This document shows positions 1 to 9,443 of a stretch of DNA of 64,000 nucleotides, in pieces. The DNA is taken from IMG/VR virus record IMGVR_UViG_3300032323_002905, positions 25,453-89,452 of that record. One strand, written 5' to 3'. The position numbers were made by a program, and so were the translations under genes. Origin of the DNA: a virus. Position 1 is the stretch's first letter. The number at the start of each line of letters is the position of its first letter. The notes beneath the pieces are model-generated. The model was not told the DNA's origin, made no database searches, and worked only from the letters and a program-made list of their open reading frames with translations.

Positions 1-689
1 GAAGAACTGTTCATAATAATACCTTCAGATAATGTAGTTAAAACAAATGCTGGAGTAGTTGAATTTACAATATCTGCCGCTGCTAATGTTACAACTACAT
101 TACCAACAGTTCCAATTGAACCTGATAAGAATGTAAATGTTTCACCAATAGCATATCCTGTTCCTGCTGTAGTAGCAGTAATACTAGTTACTAACGAGCC
201 ACTAGTTTTAGTTATACTAAATACTGCTCCTGATCCTGTTGCGCCTGAATAGGTATAACCACTACCTGTAGCTAAACTACCTGTGGTACCTGTTACTGAA
301 GCTGTTGAGTTAGTAGAAATGTTACTTAAAGCAGAACCTGTAGTTAATACTCCACTTTCTACATTATTTAAAATTGCTGTACTAGTTGCTGGTGTCCAAG
401 TATTACTTGCACTTACTACTCTAGCTACTAATAATGATGTACCACCATTATTAAAATAATTATAAGCAGCAATTGAAGTGAAAAATGATACATTATCACT
501 ACCACTTTGGAATCCTGCACCAAATTTATTTACGTAATCGCTGTATGAGGTAACAACAGTTGGAATTTCAACGGGACCTAAAACTGTAGGACCTATAATT
601 GCTGCACCTACGTTAACTGGTTGTTGTGTGATAAACGATGAATCGTTTTCTCTTGCTAATACACCAGGGGAAATTAATGTTTCTGCCAT
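1..689 (-). CDS. gp18: Tail sheath protein, gp18-like (N-terminal part, runs off window)
   Basis: Forms the contractile outer sheath of the tail. The reading frame opens at an ATG at 687-689 and stays open to the window edge (229 codons, no stop). It begins MAETLISPGVLARENDSS, the typical opening of T4-like sheath proteins (LISPGV followed by an acidic segment), then GAAIIGPTVLGP and SYSDYVNKFG, also characteristic. The rest of what is visible is Ser/Thr/Gly-rich, like the variable inserted domain of sheath proteins. It follows the neck genes and fibres, and an ATATTTAT promoter-like motif lies 30 bases before its start. Identification rests on the N-terminal family pattern; the conserved C-terminal domain is outside the window. 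Confidence 0.85.
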   Translation of the reverse strand, partial: MAETLISPGVLARENDSSFITQQPVNVGAAIIGPTVLGPVEIPTVVTSYSDYVNKFGAGFQSGSDNVSFFTSIAAYNYFNNGGTSLLVARVVSASNTWTPATSTAILNNVESGVLTTGSALSNISTNSTASVTGTTGSLATGSGYTYSGATGSGAVFSITKTSGSLVTSITATTAGTGYAIGETFTFLSGSIGTVGNVVVTLAAADIVNSTTPAFVLTTLSEGIIMNSS

Positions 690-718
690 GTTATTTGTTA
701 ATAAGTTTAATGTTTATT

Positions 719-726
719 ATAAATAT
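719..726 (-). promoter_or_regulatory. ATATTTAT promoter-like motif before tail sheath
   Basis: On the coding strand this reads ATATTTATAAT, 30 bases before the sheath ATG. It is one of about fourteen intergenic copies in the same orientation. A late-promoter role is inferred. Confidence 0.45.
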
Positions 727-743
727 ATTAAGGAGTTTTAAAA

Positions 744-995
744 TCATTCGTTTCCGATGAATTCTCCACTATCTATATTAATAGTTCCTACACCATATTT
801 TGATTGAAGTTCTTGACTTAATTTTAATTCTGTTATTTTAATTTCTTTAAGTTCTTCAGTTACTTCTTGTTTTTGTAATTTTAAATCTTGAATTGACATT
901 TCAATTAATCCGTATTTATCAATTACTTCTGCTCTTAATTTTTGAATTTCTTTTACTGATGAAATTTCTTGTTCTGTTAATTTTTCTATTTTCAT
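744..995 (-). CDS. Small coiled-coil protein
   Basis: An 83-residue, Lys/Glu-rich protein. Residues 5-65 are predicted by eye to be helical and coiled-coil forming (regular Leu/Ile spacing with Glu/Lys). It ends in LQSKYGVGTINIDSGEFIGNE-like sequence, a pattern (LQ-x-x-YG-x-G-x-I-x-x-x-x-GEF) I associate with short conserved proteins of T4-like marine phages of unknown function. It sits between a tail fibre and the tail sheath, so a virion-assembly role is plausible but not shown. The start at 993-995 is the only good ATG; the stop is a TGA. Confidence 0.75.
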   Translation of the reverse strand: MKIEKLTEQEISSVKEIQKLRAEVIDKYGLIEMSIQDLKLQKQEVTEELKEIKITELKLSQELQSKYGVGTINIDSGEFIGNE

Positions 996-1017
996 GACTT
1001 TTATATTATTTTAATTA

Positions 1018-4000
1018 TTATGCTCCACCTGTAGTTACTGTAGTACTTAGAGAGTATATTATACCTTGTACTTCTGTATGGAACCAAATAGTAGTTGTAG
1101 GTGCTGTTCCTGAATTACTTAAACGTAGGGCAAATACACCATTTGAATCTGTTACCGCATGATTAATTGAGCCTGTTGTATTAACCACAACTTGACTTCC
1201 TGATGCTATAGTGTATGTTTGAGCGGCGATAGCTGAAGCTGCTCCAAATTGAGATGTAGATGTCCACCAATGTATTAATTGGCGTGGATTGCTTAAAGCT
1301 GTGCCATCTACTTCTAAAAATGAAGCCGATATCACTCGTGTTGTTGTTGTTCCTGTTGCTGATAAACTACAACTTACAAATCCATCATTTACAATATTTC
1401 TTATAGGTCCTGTCACTATTAATGAACCTGTAATTATAGTATTACCATTAACATCTAATGTAGCGTTTGGAGTTGTGGTTTTATTTATTGCTACTCTACT
1501 TCCTGTAGTGTATAATTGAACATTTCCATCACCGTCTGATAAAACCACTGTATTAGTTAAATTAGAAGTACCTGCGTAAGCACCTATAATAGTGTTTTTA
1601 TTTCCTGTTGTGATTTGAGTTCCTGCATTATATCCTATAAGTGTATTATTATTTCCTGTAGTTAAAATATATCCTGCTATATTTCCTAATGCTGTATTAT
1701 ATGTTCCTGTTGAAGCTGATACTAAAGCTTGATATCCTATAGCTGTATTTCCTAAACCAGTGTTATTAGTTGGGGTAGCTCCTCCTCTTAAAGCTTCAAA
1801 TCCTATAGCTGTATTATCACTAGAAGTCATAAAATACATTGAATACCAACCTACTGCTGTGTTATTAGATGTAGCTGTACTTGATCTTAAAGCATTTGTT
1901 CCTATACCAATATTAAAACTTCCAGATGTATTAGAAAGCATGGGTGCTACACCTATAGCTATATTATCATTTCCTACTGAATTGTTTTGTAATGCTCCTG
2001 AACCTAAAGCTGTGTTACCATCTCCAATAGTGTTTGCATTCAATGCTGCATTTCCTATTGCTGTATTAGCTAAGCCACCGGCGGCGTTATTAGTAAGAGT
2101 ATTTTTACCAAAAGCTGTATTTCCATCTACTGCTCCTCCTCCTCTACTAGCTGTTATACCATTTATATATAAAGCAGAACCATCAAAGGTTAAATTAGAT
2201 TCTACAGTCGCGTTAGGCGCAGTTCCATTTAATGTTATAACACCATTATCTGTTGTTCCTGTTAAAGTTAAAGTTCCAGCTGTACCTGAAAGACCTGAAC
2301 GACCTGATAAACCTGATAGGCCTGAAATGCCTGATAAACCTGAAATACCTGATAAACCAGAGATACCTGAAATGCCTGATAAACCTGAAATACCAGAAAT
2401 ACCTGATAAACCAGAGATACCTGATAAACCTGAAATCCCTGAAGTTCCTTGTTCACCCATAGGTCCAAATCCCACATTAGTGATACCTTCTCCACTTGTG
2501 TCATAATTTGAAGAAAAATATAATGGATTACCTATTGATCTAGCTACAGTTCTTTCTAAATTACTATTTTTGTAATATCTTATATTATAACCATCATATG
2601 TTATATAAAAAATATCACTTGTAGTATAAGATAAAGCTGCGCCTACTGTTGAGCCTAATTCATATATATAAACATCTCCTCCACTATTAGTAAATTGAAA
2701 TCCATAATTTATAGTGTTTGGATTATTACTAGATGGTGTTTCAGTTAAACCAAAAACTGTATCTATGTTACCATTTGTAGCTTTAGCATTTACATAAGCT
2801 CCTCTTATATAGCCTTGAGTTGAAGATACATAAGGTTGATAACTACTACCTCCTGTTTGTATAAATGTTGAAGAATCAACTCCATAAGAAGTATTTGAAA
2901 ATATAGGTGTAAATACTGGTATGCCTATAAGACCTGAAATACCTGATAATCCTTCTAAACCTGAGATACCACTTATGCCTGAAAGTCCTGAGATACCTGA
3001 TAAACCTGAGATACCACTTATACCTGAAAGTCCTGAGATACCTGATAAACCTGAGATACCACTTATGCCTGATAAACCTGATATTCCTGAAATACCGCTT
3101 GTGCCTGATAAACCTGAAATTCCTGAAATGCCTGAAAGACCTGATATACCACTTAAGCCTGATATACCTGATAAACCTGATATTCCTGAAATACCTGAAG
3201 TACCACTTAAACCTGATATACCTGATATACCGCTTAAACCTGATGAGCCACTTAAGCCACTTAAACCTGAAATACCTGAAATACCACTTGTACCTGATAA
3301 ACCTGAAATACCACTAATTCCACTTAATCCTGAGGTACCTAATAGACCTGATATGCCACTTAAACCTGAAATACCGCTTAGACCTGAAATTCCTGAAATA
3401 CCACTTAAACCAGAGATACCTGATAAACTTAAATTAGTTCTATAAGCTATATTACCTGAAGTATCAGAAACTAATATTCTATCTTCAGTTGTACCTGCTA
3501 CTAAAGTAGGTAAGGTTAAACTTCCTGAAAGTGAAGTACTACCTGTTACTTGTAAACTACCTGATATTTTAGTAGTTCCTATTAATAATTGAATATCATC
3601 TGTAGCATCACCAAATTGATTAGAACCAGATGAATATATTACAGATGCTGTTTCGTATATTGTATTTAAATATGTTATACTACCAGTTCCATTAACTGTT
3701 AAATTACCTGTTACTGTTAATGTTGTTCCATCATAAGTAAAATTAGCTGAACCTGCTGGGTTATTGGATCCATCTTTATAAACTACCTGATTAGCTGAAC
3801 CAGCTACAGGTCCTATTATTCCTGAAAGACCTGAAATACCGCTTAGGCCTGATATACCACTTAAACCTGAAATACCACTTAGACCTGATATACCTGATAA
3901 GCCACTTAAACCAGAAATACCAGATAATCCTGATGTACCACTTAGGCCTGAGATACCTGAGATGCCACTTAAACCTGAGATACCTGATATGCCACTTAGA

Positions 4001-4563
4001 CCAGATATACCTGATATACCACTTAGACCAGACACACCACTCAAACCAGAAATACCTAATGTACCACTTAAACCTGATAAACCAGATAAACCACTTAAAC
4101 CTGATAAACCACTTAAACCTGATAAACCAGAAATACCACTTAGACCAGAAATACCAGAAATACCACTTAGGCCAGAGATACCAGATAGGCCACTTAAACC
4201 TGAACGACCAGATAAACCACTAATCCCTGATAATCCACTTATGCCTGAAATACCGGATAAACCACTTATACCTGAGATACCACTTAAACCTGAAATACCT
4301 GAAGTACCGCTCAAACCTGAAACAGTAGGTGTAATTGCATATGATGCTGTTACAGCATAAGATGAACTTAAAGCTTGTATAGCATAAGAAGAAGTAGCAG
4401 TTAATGCACCACTTATATCTACTGAACCTGTAACTGTTAAGGAACCACTTATAGTTATATCGTAAGCCGCGTTACCGGTTAAGGCATCAATTGATTGAGA
4501 TATTTGTTGAGCTTGTACGGTTGCACCTGTTACTATGCCCGCATTAGACAGTACTTGAGCCAT
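1018..4563 (-). CDS. Collagen-like tail fibre with YadA-type head repeats
   Basis: Probable host-recognition fibre of 1181 residues. After a short N-terminal region (1-82) come three proline-free collagen-like blocks of Gly-X-Y triplets, mostly GLS and GIS (about 82-249, 378-545 and 703-762). Between blocks 2 and 3 is a globular segment with aromatic strands (about 545-702). Residues 805-1020 carry repeats such as NTAIGNAAL and NTALGSGAL, the 14-15-residue beta-roll repeat of YadA/Hep_Hag trimeric adhesin heads. The last 160 residues are Ser/Thr-rich beta structure. Gly-X-Y repeats and YadA heads both imply a homotrimer. Unlike the 2176-residue fibre it has no S74 chaperone end. A terminator and then an ATATTTAT motif lie just upstream. 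Confidence 0.85.
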   Translation of the reverse strand: MAQVLSNAGIVTGATVQAQQISQSIDALTGNAAYDITISGSLTVTGSVDISGALTATSSYAIQALSSSYAVTASYAITPTVSGLSGTSGISGLSGISGISGLSGISGISGLSGISGLSGRSGLSGLSGISGLSGISGISGLSGISGLSGLSGLSGLSGLSGLSGLSGTLGISGLSGVSGLSGISGISGLSGISGISGLSGISGISGLSGTSGLSGISGLSGLSGISGLSGISGLSGISGLSGISGLSGIIGPVAGSANQVVYKDGSNNPAGSANFTYDGTTLTVTGNLTVNGTGSITYLNTIYETASVIYSSGSNQFGDATDDIQLLIGTTKISGSLQVTGSTSLSGSLTLPTLVAGTTEDRILVSDTSGNIAYRTNLSLSGISGLSGISGISGLSGISGLSGISGLLGTSGLSGISGISGLSGTSGISGISGLSGLSGSSGLSGISGISGLSGTSGISGISGLSGISGLSGISGLSGISGISGLSGTSGISGISGLSGISGISGLSGISGLSGISGISGLSGISGLSGISGISGLEGLSGISGLIGIPVFTPIFSNTSYGVDSSTFIQTGGSSYQPYVSSTQGYIRGAYVNAKATNGNIDTVFGLTETPSSNNPNTINYGFQFTNSGGDVYIYELGSTVGAALSYTTSDIFYITYDGYNIRYYKNSNLERTVARSIGNPLYFSSNYDTSGEGITNVGFGPMGEQGTSGISGLSGISGLSGISGISGLSGISGISGLSGISGLSGISGLSGLSGRSGLSGTAGTLTLTGTTDNGVITLNGTAPNATVESNLTFDGSALYINGITASRGGGAVDGNTAFGKNTLTNNAAGGLANTAIGNAALNANTIGDGNTALGSGALQNNSVGNDNIAIGVAPMLSNTSGSFNIGIGTNALRSSTATSNNTAVGWYSMYFMTSSDNTAIGFEALRGGATPTNNTGLGNTAIGYQALVSASTGTYNTALGNIAGYILTTGNNNTLIGYNAGTQITTGNKNTIIGAYAGTSNLTNTVVLSDGDGNVQLYTTGSRVAINKTTTPNATLDVNGNTIITGSLIVTGPIRNIVNDGFVSCSLSATGTTTTRVISASFLEVDGTALSNPRQLIHWWTSTSQFGAASAIAAQTYTIASGSQVVVNTTGSINHAVTDSNGVFALRLSNSGTAPTTTIWFHTEVQGIIYSLSTTVTTGGA
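2279..2453 (-). repeat. Gly-X-Y coding repeat block, fibre 1 block 3
   Basis: Degenerate tandem 9-base units encoding GLS/GIS triplets on the minus strand, residues about 703-762 of the 1181-residue fibre. Confidence 0.9.
2929..3429 (-). repeat. Gly-X-Y coding repeat block, fibre 1 block 2
   Basis: About 500 bases of degenerate 9-base units encoding collagen-like triplets (GLS, GIS, GTS), residues about 378-545. Confidence 0.9.
3818..4322 (-). repeat. Gly-X-Y coding repeat block, fibre 1 block 1
   Basis: About 505 bases of 9-base units encoding GLS/GIS triplets with occasional GRS, GTS and GVS, residues about 82-249. Confidence 0.9.
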
Positions 4564-4578
4564 TTAATAATTTTTATT

Positions 4579-4586
4579 ATAAATAT
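4579..4586 (-). promoter_or_regulatory. ATATTTAT promoter-like motif before fibre 1
   Basis: Coding strand CATATTTATAATAAAAATT, 16 bases before the fibre ATG and directly after the terminator at 4596-4623. A terminator followed at once by this motif is what a new transcription start would look like. A further copy of the octamer lies at 4624-4631, on the far side of the terminator. Confidence 0.5.
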
Positions 4587-4595
4587 GGAAAGATA

Positions 4596-4623
4596 AGAGA
4601 AAAACCGCTACTGCTAGCGGTTT
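4596..4623 (-). terminator. Rho-independent terminator
   Basis: On the minus strand a perfect 8-bp stem, AAACCGCT/AGCGGTTT with a 6-base loop (4602-4609 with 4616-4623), is followed by TTCTCTTATC. It lies after the stop of the 144-residue gene and before the fibre gene. Confidence 0.75.
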
Positions 4624-4653
4624 ATAAATATCATATTATAAAGGGATAATATA

Positions 4654-5088
4654 TTAATCTATTTGAATTAATTTATAAAATACAATATAATTATCTGATG
4701 TTTTAACATCTTTGAATTCTTCTAATTTAAATTCATGATATTCAATTTCTTTTACTTCTTGCAATAAACTATTGAATTCTTCTTGAAATTGTATGTATGA
4801 TGAATTAAAATTTGTTTTAGTATCATCAGTCCATACAAGAATTTCAAAATTATTATTTTTATCTTTAGAGCCGTATTTTACAATTAAATTTTCTTTTAAT
4901 TGGTCAATAATTAATTTTTCAATTGATGTTTTTTTAGCTAAATCAGTCAACCAATATTTAGTGGGTAAACTTAAATTTTCGCTTAATAATCCTAATGATA
5001 AAATTTCACCGGTTTCTTGATTTATAAAACCATTAAGTTCTGAGTCAAGTTTATAGATTTCTCTTAATGATAATTTAATATTAGCCAT
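4654..5088 (-). CDS. Conserved phage protein of unknown function
   Basis: 144 residues, mixed alpha/beta, no membrane segment or cysteine cluster. It opens MANIKLSLREIYKLDSELNG and contains the phrase FINQETGEILSLGLL, a pattern I have met in uncharacterised phage proteins, where it precedes a mostly helical core. The central part (residues 40-75) is helical, and the C-terminal 40 residues are acidic. It starts at base 5088, overlapping the stop of the preceding small membrane-protein gene, so the two are probably translated together. It is followed by a strong terminator, making it the last gene of its transcription unit. No function is assigned. Confidence 0.65.
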   Translation of the reverse strand: MANIKLSLREIYKLDSELNGFINQETGEILSLGLLSENLSLPTKYWLTDLAKKTSIEKLIIDQLKENLIVKYGSKDKNNNFEILVWTDDTKTNFNSSYIQFQEEFNSLLQEVKEIEYHEFKLEEFKDVKTSDNYIVFYKLIQID

Positions 5089-5354
5089 TATTGATCAGCT
5101 TTAACTTGTTTTGGCTTTTTTGTTGATTTTGTTTTATTACTATAATAATGTTTTTTCTTTTTAGCTGACTGAGTATGCTCAGTAAATGGTTTTTCTTCTG
5201 CTACTGGAGCATCTTCAAATGAAGGATAATCTTCAACAGGAAAGAAAGAATTTGGTTTTTTTTCTGTAGGTGTGTTTTCTTTTTTTACAACTACAAATCC
5301 GATACCAATTGCTACTAGTAACGCGATTACAACAAAGATTAAAAGTGTTGACAT
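5088..5354 (-). CDS. Small single-pass membrane protein
   Basis: 88 residues. Residues 4-23 (LLIFVVIALLVAIGIGFVVV) form one strong transmembrane helix right after the start. The remainder is a soluble tail: an acidic, Pro-rich stretch (30-60), then a very Lys-rich end. With so short an N-terminal flank and a Lys-rich C-terminus, a cytoplasmic tail is likely. It lies between the glycosyltransferases and a phage hypothetical gene. Possible roles include membrane anchoring of an assembly or modification step, or a lysis-related function; nothing in the sequence decides. A TTTGGA-N17-TATATT promoter-like element lies upstream. Confidence 0.7.
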   Translation of the reverse strand: MSTLLIFVVIALLVAIGIGFVVVKKENTPTEKKPNSFFPVEDYPSFEDAPVAEEKPFTEHTQSAKKKKHYYSNKTKSTKKPKQVKADQ

Positions 5355-5390
5355 AATTTTTTAATGGGTTTTATGGGTTAAGTTTATATA

Positions 5391-5423
5391 TATAAATATA
5401 TAATAATATTTTAAAGATCCAAA
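5391..5423 (-). promoter_or_regulatory. TTTGGA-N17-TATATT promoter-like element
   Basis: Coding strand TTTGGA (5418-5423), a 17-base spacer, then TATATTTATA (5391-5400), about 37 bases before the 88-residue membrane protein. The -35-like hexamer directly follows the TAA stop of the glycosyltransferase gene. It is one of five such elements with identical spacing. Confidence 0.6.
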
Positions 5424-8078
5424 TTAAAATTTATTTTTTCTTAATTCTTTTAACTCTTCTAAAGTATATTCATTTTCTTCTACAGGCCAATCATACATTG
5501 TACTGTCTATACCTTTGTGTAATACACCTCCAGGTACGCATAGTACAAAGTTTTGTTTACCTTGTGCACCTGGTGATTTTGGATTCCAATATGTTAATTC
5601 CCAGTCTAAACCAGCATTCCATGATGAATTTACATATGAATTGTTATGCATTCTATCTAAATGAATAGGCATCATATTTTTAATATCTTTAGCTCGCATA
5701 ACCATATGTCCTGCTCTACAAGCTCTTTTTTCATTTAAACGTCCAAATTTAGTTTCAATCCAACCTAATTCTTCATGTTCTTTACTCATGTAACCTGTAG
5801 CAACATATTTGTCTGGGAATTGGTTTAATATGTTACAATATGTACTTATAGGCTCATTAAATAGATTATCTTGATCTGTAAATTGAATAAAATCATAATT
5901 ATCAATATCCATGTCATCAAACATTTGAAGCATTGCTGCTCTTTGACCCATATTAAATTCTGAGTTGTGGATTTTAAATCGACTATCAATATTTTCTTTG
6001 ATAGTTTTTAATGCTTCTGCTTTATATTCAGGGTGTGAATTTTCAACAATATAAATATCATTTATAATACCTGGTTCTTGAATATCTTTTAATGAATTAA
6101 TAACATTTTTAATATGATGAGGTCTATCATATGATGTTAATAATGTAAGTACTTTAGTTGGTTTAATTAATTTAGGTAAAATATCATTTTCAAAATTATT
6201 AGCTATTTTTTCCCAAGAATAATTTTCAATAATATAATCAGAATTTTCTTTTAGTACCCCACTTTCAATAATTGAATCATAATTATCATAAACATGTTTC
6301 ATATGTTTAATTAAATCTTTAAGATTTGGTTCTCCCCAATTACCTAAAAACCATGGATGATTTTTAACTGGTACTGACTTAGAAGAAACATTATAGTATT
6401 TTCCTTTAATTAATTCTGTAGCACCTGGTTCTGAAGTTGCTATTGTTGGTAATCCACAAGCTATAGCTTCTAATAATGTCATCCCAAATGAATCTCCTCT
6501 TGATGGATAAACATAAGCGTGACAACTTCTATATAAGTCCATTACTTTATCATGTCCATCATCACTAATATACCAAAATATATTATTGTGTTTTTCTATA
6601 ATACTTTTTACATCTCGACTATTATAAAACAACATATCACTATTTGATTTAATATGTAATTCTACATTATTATTATTTTTAAATAAATCAATAAATGCAT
6701 CTAAAGTATGAAATATACCTTTTCTATCTGAACATTCTCCAACATATAAAAATTTAAATTTATCTCCTTTTATTCTAGGAGTATAATTAAATACTTTAGG
6801 ATCAATTCCATGTGGTAATACAAATATAGGTTTAGTAATACCCATATTTTTTATTCTATTTTTTGATATATTAGACGGTGTTAAGAAAAAATCAGCTTTA
6901 TTTCCATTAATTACAAATTGACCAGCTTCACCTGTTGTATCAACTCCAGTATAAATTACTTTAGTTTTAAATTTATCTAAATGTCCTATTGAATCTGGGT
7001 AAGCAAACATGATACCTAATTCATTAGATGATTGTTTATTTAAAAAAGAATGAATTAATGGATTTGTTGTTGTTGTGTTTCCAATAATAGGTTTACAAAA
7101 TAAATCTATAGTTTTATCTAATTGTTCTAACATTCTTTGAGACAAAATCCCCATTGAAGAAAAATCATCAAATTTAGCTAACCAAGTTAATTTAGTTGTT
7201 TTACCATTAATTGATTTTCCTTTAGTTATAGAACTAATAAGAACATCTATATTCATTTCTGGTAGACATTCAAATATGTGTGCTTTAGCTATAATATCAT
7301 TATCAAATCTTATTTTTTCAAATTCATCTCCTGATTTGTTTACAACTACATACACTTCATTTCCTTGTACTATTTTTTTAACTTCATCATATAGTAAGTC
7401 TTTTAAAACTATAACATTTGAAGCTTGTAAAAATTTATGATGTTTTTGTTTATTAGTAGAAATTAAATTATCTAAATTTTCTTTTTTAAGATCATAAAAT
7501 GAAACTCCTTGAATATGTCTAATAGGAAATCCAGTGTCCAAACTTTTTCCTAAATCATCTTTATAAAAATCGTAACCTAAATTATATCCATTATTTTTTA
7601 TTCTATAAGAAAATTCAACATCTTCTTCATATCCTAAACCAAATCCTTCATTTAATAAACCTACTTTATTTAAAACAGATTTTCTAGCTATAAAACAACA
7701 ACCTAAAATGAAGTCATCTGACATAACTGGACCAATTAATCCATTTTCTTCTTTATCACATAATACTTGTAAACGTTCTTCCCAGTTATGTTCTAAATAA
7801 ACATCACTACTTATGCAAAACATATATTCATTTTTACATAATTTAAAACCCTCATTTACTGCTTTAGCAAATCCTATACCTTCTTTACGAATATATAATT
7901 CAACTAATGGATTTGATTTAGCATATTGTTTTAATTTTTTATTACCTTCATCTGTAGTACCATTAGAATAAAGAATAATTTGGTCTATTGATGTTGCTGT
8001 AGATAAAGTTATATCTAAGTATTCTATAGCCATATCTACATTATTATAGATAGGCATTATTAATGATAATGGCTTCAT
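5424..8078 (-). CDS. Three-domain glycosyltransferase (GT2-GT4-GT2)
   Basis: 884 residues with three apparent glycosyltransferase modules. Residues 1-215 are GT2-like (SLIMPIYNN start, a DxD-like SSDVYLEHNW, GLGYEEDVEFSYR acceptor-side motif). Residues about 285-650 are GT4-like, GT-B fold, with FVLPHGIDPKVF, FLYVGECSDRKG and the EX7E region SFGMTLLEAIACGLPTIATS. Residues about 655-884 form a second GT2-like unit (LLTSYDRPHH, then TDQDN as the metal-binding DxD). It overlaps the stop of the upstream GT9 gene by one base (TAATG), so the two are co-translated. Position between two Ser-rich fibre genes suggests glycosylation of fibres or of the host surface; the acceptor cannot be read from sequence. 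Confidence 0.85.
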   Translation of the reverse strand: MKPLSLIMPIYNNVDMAIEYLDITLSTATSIDQIILYSNGTTDEGNKKLKQYAKSNPLVELYIRKEGIGFAKAVNEGFKLCKNEYMFCISSDVYLEHNWEERLQVLCDKEENGLIGPVMSDDFILGCCFIARKSVLNKVGLLNEGFGLGYEEDVEFSYRIKNNGYNLGYDFYKDDLGKSLDTGFPIRHIQGVSFYDLKKENLDNLISTNKQKHHKFLQASNVIVLKDLLYDEVKKIVQGNEVYVVVNKSGDEFEKIRFDNDIIAKAHIFECLPEMNIDVLISSITKGKSINGKTTKLTWLAKFDDFSSMGILSQRMLEQLDKTIDLFCKPIIGNTTTTNPLIHSFLNKQSSNELGIMFAYPDSIGHLDKFKTKVIYTGVDTTGEAGQFVINGNKADFFLTPSNISKNRIKNMGITKPIFVLPHGIDPKVFNYTPRIKGDKFKFLYVGECSDRKGIFHTLDAFIDLFKNNNNVELHIKSNSDMLFYNSRDVKSIIEKHNNIFWYISDDGHDKVMDLYRSCHAYVYPSRGDSFGMTLLEAIACGLPTIATSEPGATELIKGKYYNVSSKSVPVKNHPWFLGNWGEPNLKDLIKHMKHVYDNYDSIIESGVLKENSDYIIENYSWEKIANNFENDILPKLIKPTKVLTLLTSYDRPHHIKNVINSLKDIQEPGIINDIYIVENSHPEYKAEALKTIKENIDSRFKIHNSEFNMGQRAAMLQMFDDMDIDNYDFIQFTDQDNLFNEPISTYCNILNQFPDKYVATGYMSKEHEELGWIETKFGRLNEKRACRAGHMVMRAKDIKNMMPIHLDRMHNNSYVNSSWNAGLDWELTYWNPKSPGAQGKQNFVLCVPGGVLHKGIDSTMYDWPVEENEYTLEELKELRKNKF

Positions 8079-9391
8079 TATTTTATTTTATTTTTAATAA
8101 CATTTAATACATCATCTAATTTAATTAGATTCATACATTCTTTTCTTTCTGGTTGTTGTAAATCTAACCACCATCTTCTGTCATAATAATTTTTGCCACA
8201 GTTTTTTTCAATATACTTTACACCTGGATGTTTAGCATGATTATTATAGAATGGAGTTAAACAAATTCCAGAATGTGGGTTTACAGAAGCTGCAAAATGG
8301 TGAACAAATGTATCTACACTTATCCATAGTTTAGCTTCATCAATTAATCCTGCTAATTCAGGAATAGATTTATCTAAAAATTTACCATCAACTCCGGCTG
8401 GAGCTGGTGTAAGAGGAATTTGATCATCTTTATGAGAACCTACTTGTATAACATAAAAACCTAATTTTTTTAATTCAAAAATTAATCTAAACCATCTAAC
8501 ATCAACCCAGTCTTTATTTGAGTCTTGGTTCTGGATTTTAGCGGCTGTTGTACTTATTAAAGCTAATGGTTTACCTGTTGTATTTTCAAATTTAGTTTTA
8601 TCTCCTGTATATTTTAAAATATCAGTGATATGTCTTTTTTCTCCATACATTTCAAAAAATGCATCTATAATTGTAGGAGAATTATTAGTTGAACCATAAG
8701 TATAAACAAATCGTTTATAACCTCCAAATAATTCATCAGACCAGTCAATAAATCCTTTAATATTAATATGATTTATAGAAAAAGGATAAATAGAACAAAC
8801 ATAACACTCACTTCCTATTTTTTCTAATAGTGGATATGCCATGACATGATCACCTAATCCACCATCAATATAAATAATTCGTTCATAAAATATAGGATTA
8901 ATTATTTTTTTACTATATCTTTCTGAGTCTGATGTGTTGTCAGGAATAAAGGATTGTTTAGTTTTTTGAGTAATTAAATCCGCTATAAACCATGTTATAG
9001 ATTGGTAATTAGTATCCCAATTAAGGCGTAATAAATCACTTGTTTGTGCTAATAAATAGGTATTATTAAGTATATCCCATTCTTTAACATTAAAGTGTGT
9101 ATTAGATTCATCTATAATTAAACTATATTCAGTTTTAGTTTTAGATATAAGTTCTACAATTGAAGATACAGGTTGATGTTGAGTAGGAGTAATAACATAA
9201 TTTTGATAAGCAAGTGTTGTTAACTTGTTTAACATATTTGACTCTAACCAAGGAGTAATATCTTTACAATTAACTTGTAGAGTTTGAAATTGAGATTTTA
9301 AGGGATGTTGATGTAGTTGATCTAATAAAATTGATAACTTAGTTTCATCTTTAGTGTGAATGATAACAGTTATTTTATCATTTTGGGTCAT
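8078..9391 (-). CDS. Glycosyltransferase family 9-like protein
   Basis: 437 residues. Residues about 165-435 match the heptosyltransferase (GT9) pattern: IIYIDGGLGDHVMAYPLLEK as the glycine-rich N-terminal signature, VIQVGSHKD in the middle and WISVDTFVHHFAAS, which corresponds to the sugar-nucleotide binding region D-x(3)-HHAA. The first 160 residues are a separate domain that I do not recognise, beginning ITVIIHTKDETKLS, perhaps a degenerate GT2 fold. It acts with the adjacent three-domain glycosyltransferase, with which it overlaps by one base. The donor sugar is unknown. Its own TTTGGC-N17-TTATATT promoter-like element lies upstream. Confidence 0.8.
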   Translation of the reverse strand: MTQNDKITVIIHTKDETKLSILLDQLHQHPLKSQFQTLQVNCKDITPWLESNMLNKLTTLAYQNYVITPTQHQPVSSIVELISKTKTEYSLIIDESNTHFNVKEWDILNNTYLLAQTSDLLRLNWDTNYQSITWFIADLITQKTKQSFIPDNTSDSERYSKKIINPIFYERIIYIDGGLGDHVMAYPLLEKIGSECYVCSIYPFSINHINIKGFIDWSDELFGGYKRFVYTYGSTNNSPTIIDAFFEMYGEKRHITDILKYTGDKTKFENTTGKPLALISTTAAKIQNQDSNKDWVDVRWFRLIFELKKLGFYVIQVGSHKDDQIPLTPAPAGVDGKFLDKSIPELAGLIDEAKLWISVDTFVHHFAASVNPHSGICLTPFYNNHAKHPGVKYIEKNCGKNYYDRRWWLDLQQPERKECMNLIKLDDVLNVIKNKIK

Positions 9392-9410
9392 AACTTAATT
9401 GTATTTACTA

Positions 9411-9443
9411 ATAAATATAATAACTTGATTTTAAAAAGCCAAA
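9411..9443 (-). promoter_or_regulatory. TTTGGC-N17-TTATATT promoter-like element
   Basis: TTTGGC (9438-9443) begins right after the TAA of the 131-residue gene, followed by 17 bases and TTATATTTAT (9411-9420). It drives the GT9 gene, whose ATG is 19 bases further on. Confidence 0.6.

Noticed and set aside
1760-4360. Plus-strand open frames rich in Pro, Asp, Lys or Leu opposite the fibre 1 repeats
   Set aside because: They are the antisense of GLS/GIS codons; the repeat keeps other frames open. No start context, and every supported gene is on the other strand.
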